Source of the DNA: DATJLY01 sp035518375
GTDB taxonomy: Bacteria > Pseudomonadota > Alphaproteobacteria > ATCC43930 > CGMCC-115725
NCBI GenBank assembly: GCA_035518375.1
Contig: DATIXQ010000117.1
Coordinates: forward strand, 1-64,000
Length of the DNA stretch: 64,000 nt
Direction of reading: 5' to 3'
Part shown: positions 43,266 through 51,945 of the stretch, in pieces
Numbering within the stretch: the stretch's first letter is position 1
Layout of the letters: every line of letters begins with the position of its first letter
Position numbers and translations under genes: made by a program
Notes under the pieces: model-generated
Told to the model about the DNA's origin: nothing
Database searches by the model: none
What the model saw: only the letters and a program-made list of their open reading frames with translations

Positions 43266-44690
43266 ATGATCGTCGCGCTCGTCGTTGCCTGCGCCTTCTT
43301 CATGGAGACGTTCACCGGCACCGTTATTACGACGGCGCTCCCGGCGATGGCGCGCTCGTTCGGCTCCGATCCGGTACGGCTCTCGTTGGGCGTCACCGCC
43401 TACATGCTGAGCCTTGCCATCTTCATCCCGCTTTCGGGCTGGGTGGCGGACCGATTCGGCTCGCGGACCGTGTTTCGGGCCGCGATCGGCCTCTTCACCC
43501 TGGCCTCGGTCTTTTGCGGCCTAAGCGATAACCTCGCCGAACTGGTGCTGGCGCGCGTCGTCCAGGGTGTCGGCGGCGCGATGATGGTGCCGGTCGGCCG
43601 CCTTGTCATGTTCCGCAGCGTGGACCGCTCGGAATACGTGCGCGCCATGGCATGGATGACGGTGCCGGCGTTCGTCGGGCCGATCGTGGGGCCGCCGGTC
43701 GGGGGCTTCATCACGACCTACCTCACGTGGCGCTGGGTCTTTTTCCTCAACGTGCCGATCGGCCTGCTCGGCATGGTGCTTGTTACATACCTCATCGAAA
43801 ATTATCGCGAGCCGGTGGCACGGCCGCTCGACTGGCTCGGTTTCGTGTTGAGCGGCGTGTCGCTCGCCTCGATCCTCTACAGCCTCGATCTCGCGGCGCA
43901 CGGATCGCTCGGCGATGTGCTGGGTTTCGCGGCGTTGCTCGCTGCCGGGCTCGTGATCGGCGCGCTCGCCGTGCTGCATGCGCTGCGACATCCGACGCCG
44001 CTCCTCAACCTGTCGCTTTTCCGCCTTCCAACCTTCGCGCTCTCGGTCTGGGGCGGCCTGTTCTTCCGCACCAGCGCCGGGTCGATCCCGTTCCTGCTGC
44101 CGGTTTTCCTCCAGGTCGGGCTCGGCATGACGGCATTCGTCTCCGGAATCCTCATCTTCGCCGATGCCATTGGTAACTGCGCGATGAATGCTGTCGCGCC
44201 CGCGGCGTTGCGCCGGTTCGGATTCCGCACCGTCGTGGTGTGGAACGCGGTCATCAGCGCGGCGGGTATGGCGGCAAGCTCCGCCTTCGACGCCAACACG
44301 CCGCACGCCGTCATCTTCGCGGCGTTCTTTTTCTTCGGCTTCATGCGCTCGTTGCAATATAACGCGCTCAGCACGCTGCAATATGCCGACATCCCGGCGT
44401 TCGAGCTGAGCGGCGCCACGAGCTTGGCGCAGATGGTGCAGCAGCTTTGCAGCGGCACCGGCGTGGCCCTGGGCGCGGTGCTGTTGCAGCTCATGCTGGT
44501 GCTGCGCGGCGCGGGCGCGGAGTCCCTCGGCGCGCGCGACGTGCGGGTTGTCTTCATTGTGATTGGCCTCTTTGCGCTGCCATCGCTACTCTTTTTCCTC
44601 CGTCTGGGCGCCGACGCGGGTGCGGAACTGGTCGCCCCGCGCGCGGCCGCAAGGAACTCGATCGCGGCGCCGTCGGCGGATTCGTCATAG
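43266..44690 (+). CDS. MFS transporter, DHA2 (EmrB-like) type
   Basis: A 474-residue permease with 13-14 hydrophobic segments. The opening FMETFTGTVITTALPAMARSFG, the ADRFGSRTVFRAAIGLF loop and GPIVGPPVGGFITTYLTWRWVFFLNVPIG (motif C) are those of DHA2/EmrB-type drug:H+ antiporters. It has the same order of motifs as the 3246-4658 pump but is a separate lineage. A MarR regulator gene follows 92 bases downstream in the same direction, a common arrangement for pumps that expel phenolic compounds. Confidence 0.84.
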   Translation: MIVALVVACAFFMETFTGTVITTALPAMARSFGSDPVRLSLGVTAYMLSLAIFIPLSGWVADRFGSRTVFRAAIGLFTLASVFCGLSDNLAELVLARVVQGVGGAMMVPVGRLVMFRSVDRSEYVRAMAWMTVPAFVGPIVGPPVGGFITTYLTWRWVFFLNVPIGLLGMVLVTYLIENYREPVARPLDWLGFVLSGVSLASILYSLDLAAHGSLGDVLGFAALLAAGLVIGALAVLHALRHPTPLLNLSLFRLPTFALSVWGGLFFRTSAGSIPFLLPVFLQVGLGMTAFVSGILIFADAIGNCAMNAVAPAALRRFGFRTVVVWNAVISAAGMAASSAFDANTPHAVIFAAFFFFGFMRSLQYNALSTLQYADIPAFELSGATSLAQMVQQLCSGTGVALGAVLLQLMLVLRGAGAESLGARDVRVVFIVIGLFALPSLLFFLRLGADAGAELVAPRAAARNSIAAPSADSS

Positions 44691-44782
44691 ACACGCGGGG
44701 TAGCGCGGTCGCGATTTTCCCTACCCAGTCGAACCTATCGGGCGTAAAGTAGGTGCGAGACAACTAAATACGTGGGCGGGCA

Positions 44783-45265
44783 ATGTTTGAGCTTAGAAAC
44801 ACGCTGCCGTTTCTCCTCAACCGCACCGGCATCCGCATGGCGGAGCTGTTCGGGGAGCGCGATCTTGCGCGCTTCGGCGTGACCTTGTCGATGTACCGTG
44901 TGCTTGCGGTGCTGCACCGCCAAGATGATGTGCGCCTCGGCGAGCTCGCCGCACTCGCCGATATGGAGGTCTCGACGCTCTCGCGGCTCATCGGCTCGAT
45001 GCAGACGAAGCGGCTCGTGTCGCGCCGTCGCTCGGGCAAGGACGCGCGCGCCGTGCGCATCCGCGCCACCGACCAGGGCCGCGCGCTCGCGCAGAAGCTC
45101 ATCGCCGCCGTCGCCAACTACGAAGATAGCGTCACGGCAAGCCTTGGCGTCCGCCAGGTGCAGGAGCTGAAACGCATGTTGGCTCAGATCGCCGATACGA
45201 TCACTGCGATAAAGTCCGGGCAGGATCAGGGCCGGACGCGGGCGCGGCGGCAATCGGCCGCGTAA
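44783..45265 (+). CDS. MarR-family transcriptional regulator
   Basis: A 160-residue winged-helix repressor. The core reads FGVTLSMYRVLAVLHRQDDVRLGELAALADMEVSTLSRLIGSMQTKRLVSRRRSGKDARAVRIRATDQGRALAQKL, the usual helix-turn-helix (about residues 48-75) and wing with the D-x-R-A motif. MarR proteins are released from DNA by phenolic ligands. The likely targets are the neighbouring MFS pump and the downstream catabolic genes, all on the same strand. One of only two DNA-binding regulators of known family in the window apart from the ArsR protein. Confidence 0.88.
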   Translation: MFELRNTLPFLLNRTGIRMAELFGERDLARFGVTLSMYRVLAVLHRQDDVRLGELAALADMEVSTLSRLIGSMQTKRLVSRRRSGKDARAVRIRATDQGRALAQKLIAAVANYEDSVTASLGVRQVQELKRMLAQIADTITAIKSGQDQGRTRARRQSAA

Positions 45266-45302
45266 GAGCGCGGCCCATCGCGCGGCCCGCGAAGAGAGAG
45301 GG

Positions 45303-45797
45303 ATGAGGATCGCGGATCGCACGAGAGGCTCGCTCGGCGCCGGCGCAGCGGCGCTTTCTTTGCTGCTTCTTTCTGGCTGTACCGCCAAGGACGTGATGGC
45401 GACCGATGGCGCGGGCTATGTCGCCGATGCCGCGCAGCGTGTCGCGAATGTCGACTGGAGCAAGGCCGAGACCGTCGACATCGCGCTTTCGGAATACGAT
45501 TTCACCCCGGCCGCGCTTAGCTTCCACCAGGATCATCCCTACCGACTCCACCTCGCCAACAAGGGCGGCGATGTGCACGACTTCGCCTCGAAGCCGTTTT
45601 TCCAGGCGATTGCGGCGGCAAAGCTCGTCACGTCCGGCGCGACGACGGAGATGCCGCGGCTCGAGAGCATCGGCCTCAAGGCGGGCGAGGCGAAGGACCT
45701 CTACTTCGTCGCGGTGACGCCTGGGACCTATTCATTCGACTGCCGCGAGCCGCTCCATGCCATGTTCGGCATGACGGGCACGGCGCGGATCGACTGA
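45303..45797 (+). CDS. Cupredoxin-like lipoprotein
   Basis: A 164-residue exported protein with a lipobox LLLSGCTAK (Cys at about residue 25). The mature domain is a cupredoxin: EYDFTPAALSFHQDHPYRLHLANKGGDVHDFASKPFF supplies the N-terminal His ligand (VHDF), and YSFDCREPLHAMFGMTG supplies the Cys, His and Met of a type 1 copper site. It is thus likely a membrane-anchored blue-copper electron carrier or copper chaperone. It lies 38 bases after marR and 61 bases before a VOC dioxygenase gene, suggesting one transcript. Confidence 0.82.
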   Translation: MRIADRTRGSLGAGAAALSLLLLSGCTAKDVMATDGAGYVADAAQRVANVDWSKAETVDIALSEYDFTPAALSFHQDHPYRLHLANKGGDVHDFASKPFFQAIAAAKLVTSGATTEMPRLESIGLKAGEAKDLYFVAVTPGTYSFDCREPLHAMFGMTGTARID

Positions 45798-45858
45798 GGC
45801 CTAATCCACCGCCGCGGCCGTGCTAGAATAGGTCGAAAGCCGAAGGGATCTACTTGCC

Positions 45859-46788
45859 ATGATCAATCTTCAGGACATCCGCTATCTGCGCATCGGCACC
45901 CCCGATCTCGACAGCGCGGTCCGCTTCGCTACCGATGTCGTCGGGCTGCAGCTTGCCGCTCGCGACGGCAAGACCGTTTATTTCCGCAGCGACAAGGTCA
46001 CGACCCGGGGCGATACACGCGATCACACGCTCGTCTATTTCGAAGGGGATCCTGCGGATCACACGATCGGTTTCGACCTCATCGATCCCGACGATCTCGA
46101 CAAGGTCGCGGCCGAGCTCGAGGCCGCTGGGCGTCCGGTCCATCTCGGCACGCGGGAGGAATGTGAAAAGCGCCGCGTCCGCGCCTTCATTGCCTCAAGC
46201 GATCCCACCGGCAACAAGATCGAGATCGTGGCGCGGCCCTATCACACCGGTTTGCGCTATTTCCCTGGACGGGACGCCGGCATCACCGGCTTCAGTCATA
46301 TCGGCCTTTACACCAAGGATGCGGCGCGGGACGAGGCGTTCTGGACCCGCATCTGCAACGCGCGCGTGAGCGACTGGATCGGCGACGCGGCCCTCCTGCG
46401 CATCGCGACGGCGCATCACTCGCTCGCGCTCTTTCCGGCGCAACGCACCGGCATCCAGCACATCAATCATCAGGTCGAGGATGTCGATGACGTGATGAAG
46501 TCCTGGTACTTCCTCAAGGAGAAAGGCATCAAGATCCTGCTCGGCCCCGGCCGCCATCCGCTTTCAACCGCAATCATGCTTTATTTCCGCGGGCCCGATG
46601 GCACGTGCTTCGAGTATTCGTGCGGCGTGAAGCACATCCGGCCCGAGGACGAGGCGGCCTATCGCCCGCGCCAATTCCCGTTCGACCAGTATGCGGTGTG
46701 CCTCTGGGGCTCGCGGCCTGACGCCGAGCTCTCCGCCTTCCCGCAGGGCGGGGACGCGAAGCCGCCGCTGCGTGCGGTCATGTATTGA
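45859..46788 (+). CDS. Two-domain VOC dioxygenase (catechol 2,3-dioxygenase-like)
   Basis: A 309-residue extradiol-type enzyme. The catalytic C-terminal half holds the metal triad: His in GFSHIGLYT, His in GIQHINHQV and Glu in TCFEYSCG. The N-terminal half (DIRYLRIGTPDLDSAVRFATDVVGLQLA) is the non-catalytic VOC repeat. It would open a dihydroxylated ring next to the hydroxyls using Fe(II). A GYD-domain protein gene starts 24 bases after its stop. Related to, but distinct from, the 48676 enzyme. Confidence 0.85.
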   Translation: MINLQDIRYLRIGTPDLDSAVRFATDVVGLQLAARDGKTVYFRSDKVTTRGDTRDHTLVYFEGDPADHTIGFDLIDPDDLDKVAAELEAAGRPVHLGTREECEKRRVRAFIASSDPTGNKIEIVARPYHTGLRYFPGRDAGITGFSHIGLYTKDAARDEAFWTRICNARVSDWIGDAALLRIATAHHSLALFPAQRTGIQHINHQVEDVDDVMKSWYFLKEKGIKILLGPGRHPLSTAIMLYFRGPDGTCFEYSCGVKHIRPEDEAAYRPRQFPFDQYAVCLWGSRPDAELSAFPQGGDAKPPLRAVMY

Positions 46789-46811
46789 ACGAAGGACAGG
46801 GGAGGGACGAC

Positions 46812-47132
46812 ATGGCGAAATATCTCATTCACGCCGCCTACACAGCCGAAGGACTGCGCGGCCTGCAGAAGGACAAGGCGTCAGGGCGCCGTGAGGCGAT
46901 CGCGAAGGCGATGGAAGCCGTGGGCGGCAAGCTCGACGCGCTTTATTTCAGCCTTGGCGAGGACGATGTCCTCGTGATCGTTGATTGTCCCGATATCGTC
47001 AGCATTGGCGCGGTCGCCATCGCCGTAAGCGCGACCGGCCTCGTGCGCACACGCACGACCGCGCTGATGACCGTCGAGGAAGTTGACCGCGCCCTCGCCA
47101 AGAGCCCCGCCTACCGCCCGCCCGGGAAATAG
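46812..47132 (+). CDS. GYD domain protein
   Basis: A 106-residue cytoplasmic protein of the GYD family (ferredoxin-like fold): MAKYLIHAAYTAEGLRGLQK at the start, a DALYFSLGEDDVLVIVDCPDIVSIGAVAIAVSATG core, and TRTTALMTVEEVDRAL at the end. Its role is unknown, but such genes frequently sit in aromatic catabolic clusters of Bradyrhizobium-like genomes. ATG 46812 is supported by GGAGGGACGAC. It is co-directional with the VOC dioxygenase directly upstream. Confidence 0.82.
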   Translation: MAKYLIHAAYTAEGLRGLQKDKASGRREAIAKAMEAVGGKLDALYFSLGEDDVLVIVDCPDIVSIGAVAIAVSATGLVRTRTTALMTVEEVDRALAKSPAYRPPGK

Positions 47133-47147
47133 GGGCCCTAACCGACC

Positions 47148-47161
47148 TTGAGATAGATCAA
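47148..47161 (+). promoter_or_regulatory. FNR/FixK-type box
   Basis: TTGAGATAGATCAA matches the FNR/FixK consensus TTGAT-N4-ATCAA at nine of ten defined bases and is flanked by C and G that extend the symmetry. It lies 56 bases before the start of the OmpA lipoprotein gene, a plausible activation position under low oxygen. Confidence 0.6.
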
Positions 47162-47174
47162 GGCAGCAGGCGTG

Positions 47175-47211
47175 GGTTCCTCCGAGATTGGCCGCCCATC
47201 TTGGAGGAACC
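47175..47211 (+). promoter_or_regulatory. 14-bp hairpin burying the ribosome-binding site of the OmpA lipoprotein gene
   Basis: GGTTCCTCCGAGAT (47175-47188) pairs with ATCTTGGAGGAACC (47198-47211), 14 pairs with one G-U wobble and a 9-base loop. The right arm contains GGAGGAA (47203-47209), the Shine-Dalgarno seven bases before the ATG at 47217. As drawn, the mRNA would be translated poorly unless the stem is opened by temperature, an sRNA or a protein. Confidence 0.72.
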
Positions 47212-47216
47212 GAAAC

Positions 47217-47813
47217 ATGCAAATCTTCAAGCGCGCTGCGTTGCTGGTCTCGATCGTGGGATCGGCGGCTCTTCTCTCGGCATGCGTGTCGAGCGACAGG
47301 TACGGCTATCTCGAAAATCAGTTCACCGAGATCCAAAAGCAGAACCAGACGATGGCGGCGCAGAATTCCGCCGATCGTGCGGAGATTTCCGCGATCAAGC
47401 AGCAGATGGCCTCTGACGAGCAGCACATCCGCCGGCTTCAGGACGCGATCAAGTACACCGTCAACAGCGACCTGCTCTTCCCGTCGGGCTCATGGAAGAT
47501 GTCGGCCGGCGGCGAGCAACTCATCGCCAAGCTCGCGCCGCAGCTGGCGCCCTATCAGCAGCAAAAGATCGTCGTCAACGGCTATACCGACAACGCCAAG
47601 GTCGGCGCGGCGCTGCGGAAAGACGGTGTCAAGACGAACGAAGAGCTGTCGCAGAAGCGGGCCGACGCCGTCATGGCCTACCTGGTCTCGAAGGGCGTGA
47701 ACAAGGACTTGGTATCGGCGCACGGCTATGGCGAGTCGGACCCGATCGCCCCGAACGACACGGCGCAAGGGCGCTCCGAGAATCGTCGGGTCGAGATCCA
47801 GCTGGCTGAGTGA
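47217..47813 (+). CDS. OmpA-family outer-membrane lipoprotein
   Basis: A 198-residue envelope protein. A lipobox LLSACVS places the lipid-modified Cys near residue 23. A coiled-coil helix (LENQFTEIQKQNQTMAAQNSADRAEISAIKQQMASDEQHIRRLQDAI) follows, then the OmpA/MotB peptidoglycan-binding domain: NSDLLFPSGSWKMSAGGEQLI, VVNGYTDNAKVG, and AHGYGESDPIAPNDTAQGRSENRRVEIQL, where the NxxGRxxNRRVE block binds diaminopimelate. It tethers the outer membrane to the wall. The leader contains an FNR-type box and a hairpin masking the ribosome-binding site. A strong terminator-like hairpin follows. Confidence 0.88.
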   Translation: MQIFKRAALLVSIVGSAALLSACVSSDRYGYLENQFTEIQKQNQTMAAQNSADRAEISAIKQQMASDEQHIRRLQDAIKYTVNSDLLFPSGSWKMSAGGEQLIAKLAPQLAPYQQQKIVVNGYTDNAKVGAALRKDGVKTNEELSQKRADAVMAYLVSKGVNKDLVSAHGYGESDPIAPNDTAQGRSENRRVEIQLAE

Positions 47814-47826
47814 TGGTCGTTTTCGG

Positions 47827-47852
47827 AGCCCCGCGGGTCGAACCGCGGGGCT
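47827..47852 (+). terminator. Terminator hairpin after the OmpA lipoprotein gene
   Basis: AGCCCCGCGG (47827-47836) and CCGCGGGGCT (47843-47852) form a perfect 10-bp stem with a 6-base loop, followed by TCGTCTTGCTTC. It is 14 bases beyond the stop codon and fits an intrinsic terminator despite a poor T-run. Confidence 0.68.
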
Positions 47853-47874
47853 TCGTCTTGCTTCGGGCGACGCC

Positions 47875-48606
47875 TTAAGCCTTCCGCCGCATCTCCGACG
47901 AGGAATTGATGACGGCGTGGATGTTACGCGCGAAATCGACGGCGCCCTCGGTCGACATCGTGAAGGCCGTGCGCGCATATTCCTTGACGCCGCGGACCGC
48001 CGGCATCGGCGCCTTGAGGATTGCGGCTTTCAGCTTCTGCACCGTGTCCTCGAGCGCCGCGGCCGGGACCACGTCGCTGACGATGCCGAAGCTCAGGGCG
48101 CGCTCGGCGCTGATGACCGCGGTCGAATAGACGAGATAGGCAAATGCCTTCTTCGGCACGCGGTCGATGAAGGACGACATGACCATGGTTGGCAGGATGT
48201 TGTGTGCCATCTCCGGCACTTGGAACTGTGCCGTGTCGGCCGCGAGCGTGATGTCACAGATCGCTGCGACGGCGCAGCCGAAGCCCAAAGCGCGTCCCTG
48301 CACCACGCCCACGACCGGCACCGGTGAATTGCGGATTGCGCCATAGGCGTTGAAGACGACGTCGAAGGCACGTTTCCGGTCATAGGCCTCGACCGGGCCC
48401 TGCGGCGCCTGGCCCATCATGGCGCGGCCGATGCAGAAATCGTTGCCGGCGCCGCGCAGGATGACGAGCTTCGTGTCTGCGCCCGCGTCTTGGATGAGCC
48501 GCGTCACCTCGACCGCCATGTCGTCGGTCGCGCCGTTGCCGTGGTCCGGCCGGTTGAGCGTGATCTCGAGCACAGCGCCGTCGCGCTTCGATAGGATGTC
48601 CGGCAT
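47875..48606 (-). CDS. Enoyl-CoA hydratase/isomerase family protein
   Basis: A 243-residue crotonase-fold protein. The oxyanion hole is formed by VILRGAGNDFCIG and GVVQGRALGFGCAVAAICDITLAAD. In the region QVPEMAHNILPTM one Glu of the usual catalytic pair is present, but the second (in GxGGTQRL of true hydratases) has no counterpart, so isomerase, hydrolase or another crotonase activity is possible. Start at ATG 48606. A terminator lies between it and the VOC gene upstream, so it is probably transcribed alone. Confidence 0.83.
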   Translation of the reverse strand: MPDILSKRDGAVLEITLNRPDHGNGATDDMAVEVTRLIQDAGADTKLVILRGAGNDFCIGRAMMGQAPQGPVEAYDRKRAFDVVFNAYGAIRNSPVPVVGVVQGRALGFGCAVAAICDITLAADTAQFQVPEMAHNILPTMVMSSFIDRVPKKAFAYLVYSTAVISAERALSFGIVSDVVPAAALEDTVQKLKAAILKAPMPAVRGVKEYARTAFTMSTEGAVDFARNIHAVINSSSEMRRKA

Positions 48607-48629
48607 GTCGCCTCCCTGGCGTGAAAGAA

Positions 48630-48664
48630 AGCCCTCTCGCCCACAAGCGGCGAGAGGGCTTTTT
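48630..48664 (-). terminator. Strong terminator after the VOC dioxygenase gene
   Basis: AGCCCTCTCGCC (48630-48641) and GGCGAGAGGGCT (48649-48660) make a perfect 12-bp stem with a 7-base loop. The leftward strand continues TTTCTTTC after the stem; the rightward strand continues TTTT. It therefore suits the leftward VOC gene ending at 48676 and could also work in the other direction. Confidence 0.85.
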
Positions 48665-48675
48665 GCGTCAGAGCC

Positions 48676-49623
48676 TCACGGGCTCAGATGGTGGATGAAC
48701 TTCTCCGGCGGCGCCTCGCCCCATTGCGAGGTGAAGCCGACCTCGACCGAGACGAGGTTCGAGCCGTTGGCGAGATTGAGCCGGTCGCTGTCGGCCCAAT
48801 GCTCGTGCACGCGGCCCCACGGGTCCGCCCAGTAGTCGTAAACCTGGCTCCCGAGCAGGTGGCGGCCGATGCCCCACATGTGCTCGTACTTCTTCTTGCC
48901 GACGAGATATTCGTGGCCGATGAACACGTCGTCGATGTCCTGCACTTCGAACGAGAAGTGGTTGAGGCCGGTCTTCTCGTGCTTCATGCAGAAGAAGGCG
49001 TGGTGATCGACGTACTCGTCGCCGTTATCGCAGCGGTTGAACGAGGCGATGATGTTCTCCTTGGGCCCGGCATAAAGATCGTCCGAGCACACGAGGCCGA
49101 GCATGTCACGGAACCACTTCACCGTCTCGACATTGCGCGGCGTGCCCATGACGCCGTGCGCGATCCGCTTCACGGACGACGCACCCTTGCGGATGCGCAT
49201 GAGTTCGCCGCGCCGGTTGAGTGGGATTCCGCCGGAATTGACGGCCTGCCGCGGCGCCTGGATCGGCAGCACCGAGTCCATGCCGTAGACGACCTCGATC
49301 GTGTAGCCGTTCGGCTCTTTGAGGCGCACGCGCTGACCGCCGCCGGGCTCGTCGATGTGCTCGATGCCCGAGGCGCCCGGCGCCTTCGCCAGCGCCTTCA
49401 GGTCATCCTCGCTCTTCGCGTGCCAGGCCATGCCGATGAAGCCGGCATCGCCCTTCTCGGTGACGTGAAGATGATGGAATGGATCGGTACCGCGCATATA
49501 GAGCGCTGTCGGTGTGCGCGCGGCGCGCACCAGGCCGAAATCAGTCAGAAATTCCTCGGCCACGTCGAGATCGGGCGACCGCAGCCGTCCGTAGGCAATG
49601 TCCCAGACCTTGATGACTGCCAT
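48676..49623 (-). CDS. Two-domain VOC extradiol dioxygenase
   Basis: A 315-residue type I extradiol dioxygenase. Its metal triad is intact: His in KRIAHGVMG, His in GLNHFSFEV and Glu in WGRVHEHWAD. The two VOC modules are residues about 1-115 (WDIAYGRLRSPDLDVAEEFLTDFGLVRAARTP) and about 130-290. Start at ATG 49623 with GAGAGGAACC; the open frame extends a few codons upstream. The sequence resembles catechol and biphenyl-diol dioxygenases. It is leftward and divergent from the M24-like pair. Confidence 0.85.
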   Translation of the reverse strand: MAVIKVWDIAYGRLRSPDLDVAEEFLTDFGLVRAARTPTALYMRGTDPFHHLHVTEKGDAGFIGMAWHAKSEDDLKALAKAPGASGIEHIDEPGGGQRVRLKEPNGYTIEVVYGMDSVLPIQAPRQAVNSGGIPLNRRGELMRIRKGASSVKRIAHGVMGTPRNVETVKWFRDMLGLVCSDDLYAGPKENIIASFNRCDNGDEYVDHHAFFCMKHEKTGLNHFSFEVQDIDDVFIGHEYLVGKKKYEHMWGIGRHLLGSQVYDYWADPWGRVHEHWADSDRLNLANGSNLVSVEVGFTSQWGEAPPEKFIHHLSP

Positions 49624-49781
49624 GGTTCCTCTCCCAGGCGCGCGTTCCCGCACGCTCCCATTTGTCTCGCGCGAATGATAGCCGAGCGCCGATCCTTTGC
49701 CCAGATGGCGGCCGGGGCACGCCCTGTCTCGCCGCCCGCGTCCGTCCTATGATCCGGGCGGGCGGTTCGAGAGGTATTCGC

Positions 49782-50879
49782 GTGCTGAGGGATGAGCGGC
49801 GCCGGCGCTTGGCCGACGCGATGAGCGAGGCGCGGATCGATGCGCTCGTGGTCTACGGCAATGCGTGGCAGGGCGACTATCTGCGCTATGCGTCCGACTT
49901 CGGCATCCTCGAGGGAAGCGGCATCGCTATCGTGACGGCGGATGGACGCGCCGAACTCTTCCTCGACAGCGCTACCGAGATCGAGCGCGCCGAGGGTGAG
50001 ACGTCGGGGCTCGCGTTGAACCTTGCGCCCGACCTCGCGCACGCGGTTGCGAAGCATCTTGCCCGTCTCGGCAACCGCCGCATCGCCGCGGCGCCGCAAC
50101 GGTTCCTGCCGAGCTACCTTGCCGATCCCGGGCGCGGCTTCGCGCTCGAGGATGGGACGGCGCTGTTCGACCGCTTGCTCATGCACAAGGTCGCGGCCGA
50201 GCACGATGCCTTGCGCCGTGCGGCCGCCATCGCCGACGAAGCCTATCTCGTGTTCCGTGAGGCGGCGCAGCCGGGGCGGCGGCAATACGAGCTGACGGCC
50301 GCCGTCGAGGCGTTCCTGCGGCGCAAGGGATGCCCCGACAATTTCATGATCCTGGGCTCGGGCGGCAAGGACGTGCTCGGCATGACGCCGCCGTCCGACC
50401 GCCTCGTCGCTGCCGGCGACCTCGTCACCACCGAGCTGACGCCCGCGATCGAAGGCTATTACGCGCAAATCTGCCGCACGCTCGTCGTGGGCCGCGCCAA
50501 TGACGCGCAGCGCCGGGCGCACGCGCTCTATCTGGAGGCGCTTGAGGCCGGCATTGCCGCCGTCCGCCCCGGCGCCACCGCCGCCGACGTGGCGCGCGCC
50601 GAGAACGACGTGTTCCGCAAGCACGGCTTCGGCGACTATGTCACCGACCAGTACACGCGCGTGCGCGGCCACGGGCTTGGCCTCTTCGCCGACTCGAAGC
50701 CGCACATTCTCGAGGACGTCCACACGAACCTCGTGCCGGGCATGGCGATCGTCGTGCATCCGAACACCTACCATCCCGAGGTCGGCTACATGGTGCTGGG
50801 CGATTCCGTGCTGGTGACAGAGACAGGCGCCGAGGTGCTGACGCGCACGCCGCGCGAGCTGTTCGAGACGGGCGTCTGA
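49782..50879 (+). CDS. Creatinase/M24-like protein lacking most metal ligands
   Basis: A 365-residue two-domain protein of the Xaa-Pro peptidase/creatinase fold. The N-terminal domain starts VVYGNAWQGDYLRYASDFG. In the pita-bread domain, the five metal positions D-D-H-E-E read Glu218 (TTELTPA), Gln229 (YYAQICRT), His297 (RGHGLGL), His326 (VVHPNTY) and Gly in YMVLGDS. It is thus unlikely to hold two metals, but creatinase and ectoine hydrolases work without them. GTG 49782 has GAGG seven bases upstream. The stop overlaps the next gene by one base (TGATG). Confidence 0.78.
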   Translation: MLRDERRRRLADAMSEARIDALVVYGNAWQGDYLRYASDFGILEGSGIAIVTADGRAELFLDSATEIERAEGETSGLALNLAPDLAHAVAKHLARLGNRRIAAAPQRFLPSYLADPGRGFALEDGTALFDRLLMHKVAAEHDALRRAAAIADEAYLVFREAAQPGRRQYELTAAVEAFLRRKGCPDNFMILGSGGKDVLGMTPPSDRLVAAGDLVTTELTPAIEGYYAQICRTLVVGRANDAQRRAHALYLEALEAGIAAVRPGATAADVARAENDVFRKHGFGDYVTDQYTRVRGHGLGLFADSKPHILEDVHTNLVPGMAIVVHPNTYHPEVGYMVLGDSVLVTETGAEVLTRTPRELFETGV

Positions 50880-51934
50880 TGCGGCGCGGCCTCATCGCCT
50901 GGTCGAAGGCGGAGCTGCCCGAGGCCGCGCTCGCTGCGCGCGTCGCGCGCGCGCAGGTCGTGATGGGGCAGGCCGGTCTCGCCGCGCTGCTTTGCTATAG
51001 CAACAACACGCGGCCCGCCGCGGCATCCTATCTTTGCGGGTTCGTGCCGTACTGGTCGGAAGGGGTGATGCTGCTGCCGCGCGAGGGCAGCCCCTATCTC
51101 GTCGTCGCCCTATCGAAGCGCGTTGCCACCTGGATCGAGGCGACGAGCCGCGTGGCCCGGGTCATAAGCACTGGCCGCTTCGGCGCCGAGGCGGCAAAGG
51201 CGATTGCCGCCGCGGGTGGCGGCACGGTCGGCGTCGCCGATCTCGACAATTTCCCCGCGGGCATCGCCTCCGACATGCGCGGCGCCGGCGCCACGCTCGC
51301 CGACGCGACCGCGCTTTTCGCCGAGCTGCGCGCCGCCGCCGATCCGGCGGAGCTGGCGCTTGGCGCCAGGGCCGCGGCAATAGCGCATGCGGCGCTTGCG
51401 CGTATCTCGGGCGCCGAAGCCGATACGGGCGCGGCGATTGCCGCGGTCGAAGACCACGCGCGCGTCTCCGGCGCCGAGGAATGCTACGTCTCCGCCGCGC
51501 CCGATCTCGCTCACGATCGCCGTCTCCTGCGCATCGAGGGCCGCGTCGCGCTCGGCGCGAGCTACGCCATCCGCGCCACCGTCGCCTACAAAGGCACTTG
51601 GGTGCGGCTCGCGCGCACGCTCGTCCGCGATCCGGCGCGCGCCGACCTGCCGCGCAAGGCGGCCGAGCGCTTTGCCGCCGCCGTCGCCTCGCTTCCGGAC
51701 ACGGCCGGGTTTGCCGGCATGACGTCCTGGCTCATCGAGGGCTGCCGCATCGCGCAGCCGCTTGAGCCCTTGGCGGGCGCACGCCTTGCCACGCCGCACG
51801 CGCTCGAGCCCGGCCGGCTCGTCACCGTCCAGGCCACGCTCGAGATCGACGGCGTGCCCATCGTGCTGGCGGCGCCAGCGCTCATCGGCGCTGCGGGCGC
51901 GCCAGCCGCGCTCCTCGTTCCTCCGGTCTTCTAG
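50879..51934 (+). CDS. Creatinase/M24-like paralogue, strongly degenerate
   Basis: A 351-residue protein related in architecture to the preceding gene. The N-terminal creatinase-type domain is recognisable (GLAALLCYSNNTRPAAASYLCGFVPYWSEGVMLLP). The C-terminal half is pita-bread-like, but none of the five metal ligands or the GHGxG block can be found; it ends EPGRLVTVQATLEIDGVPIVLAAPALI. It could be a non-catalytic partner of the 49782 protein, forming a heterodimer. It starts at ATG 50879, overlapping the preceding stop by one base, and the ThDP enzyme gene begins 12 bases after its end. Confidence 0.7.
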   Translation: MRRGLIAWSKAELPEAALAARVARAQVVMGQAGLAALLCYSNNTRPAAASYLCGFVPYWSEGVMLLPREGSPYLVVALSKRVATWIEATSRVARVISTGRFGAEAAKAIAAAGGGTVGVADLDNFPAGIASDMRGAGATLADATALFAELRAAADPAELALGARAAAIAHAALARISGAEADTGAAIAAVEDHARVSGAEECYVSAAPDLAHDRRLLRIEGRVALGASYAIRATVAYKGTWVRLARTLVRDPARADLPRKAAERFAAAVASLPDTAGFAGMTSWLIEGCRIAQPLEPLAGARLATPHALEPGRLVTVQATLEIDGVPIVLAAPALIGAAGAPAALLVPPVF

Positions 51935-51945
51935 GGAGTCCACCG

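Noticed and set aside
44698..44726. GGGTAG...CTACCC repeat after the MFS gene, a possible terminator or MarR site
   Set aside because: Only 6 bp with a 17-base loop and no T-run.
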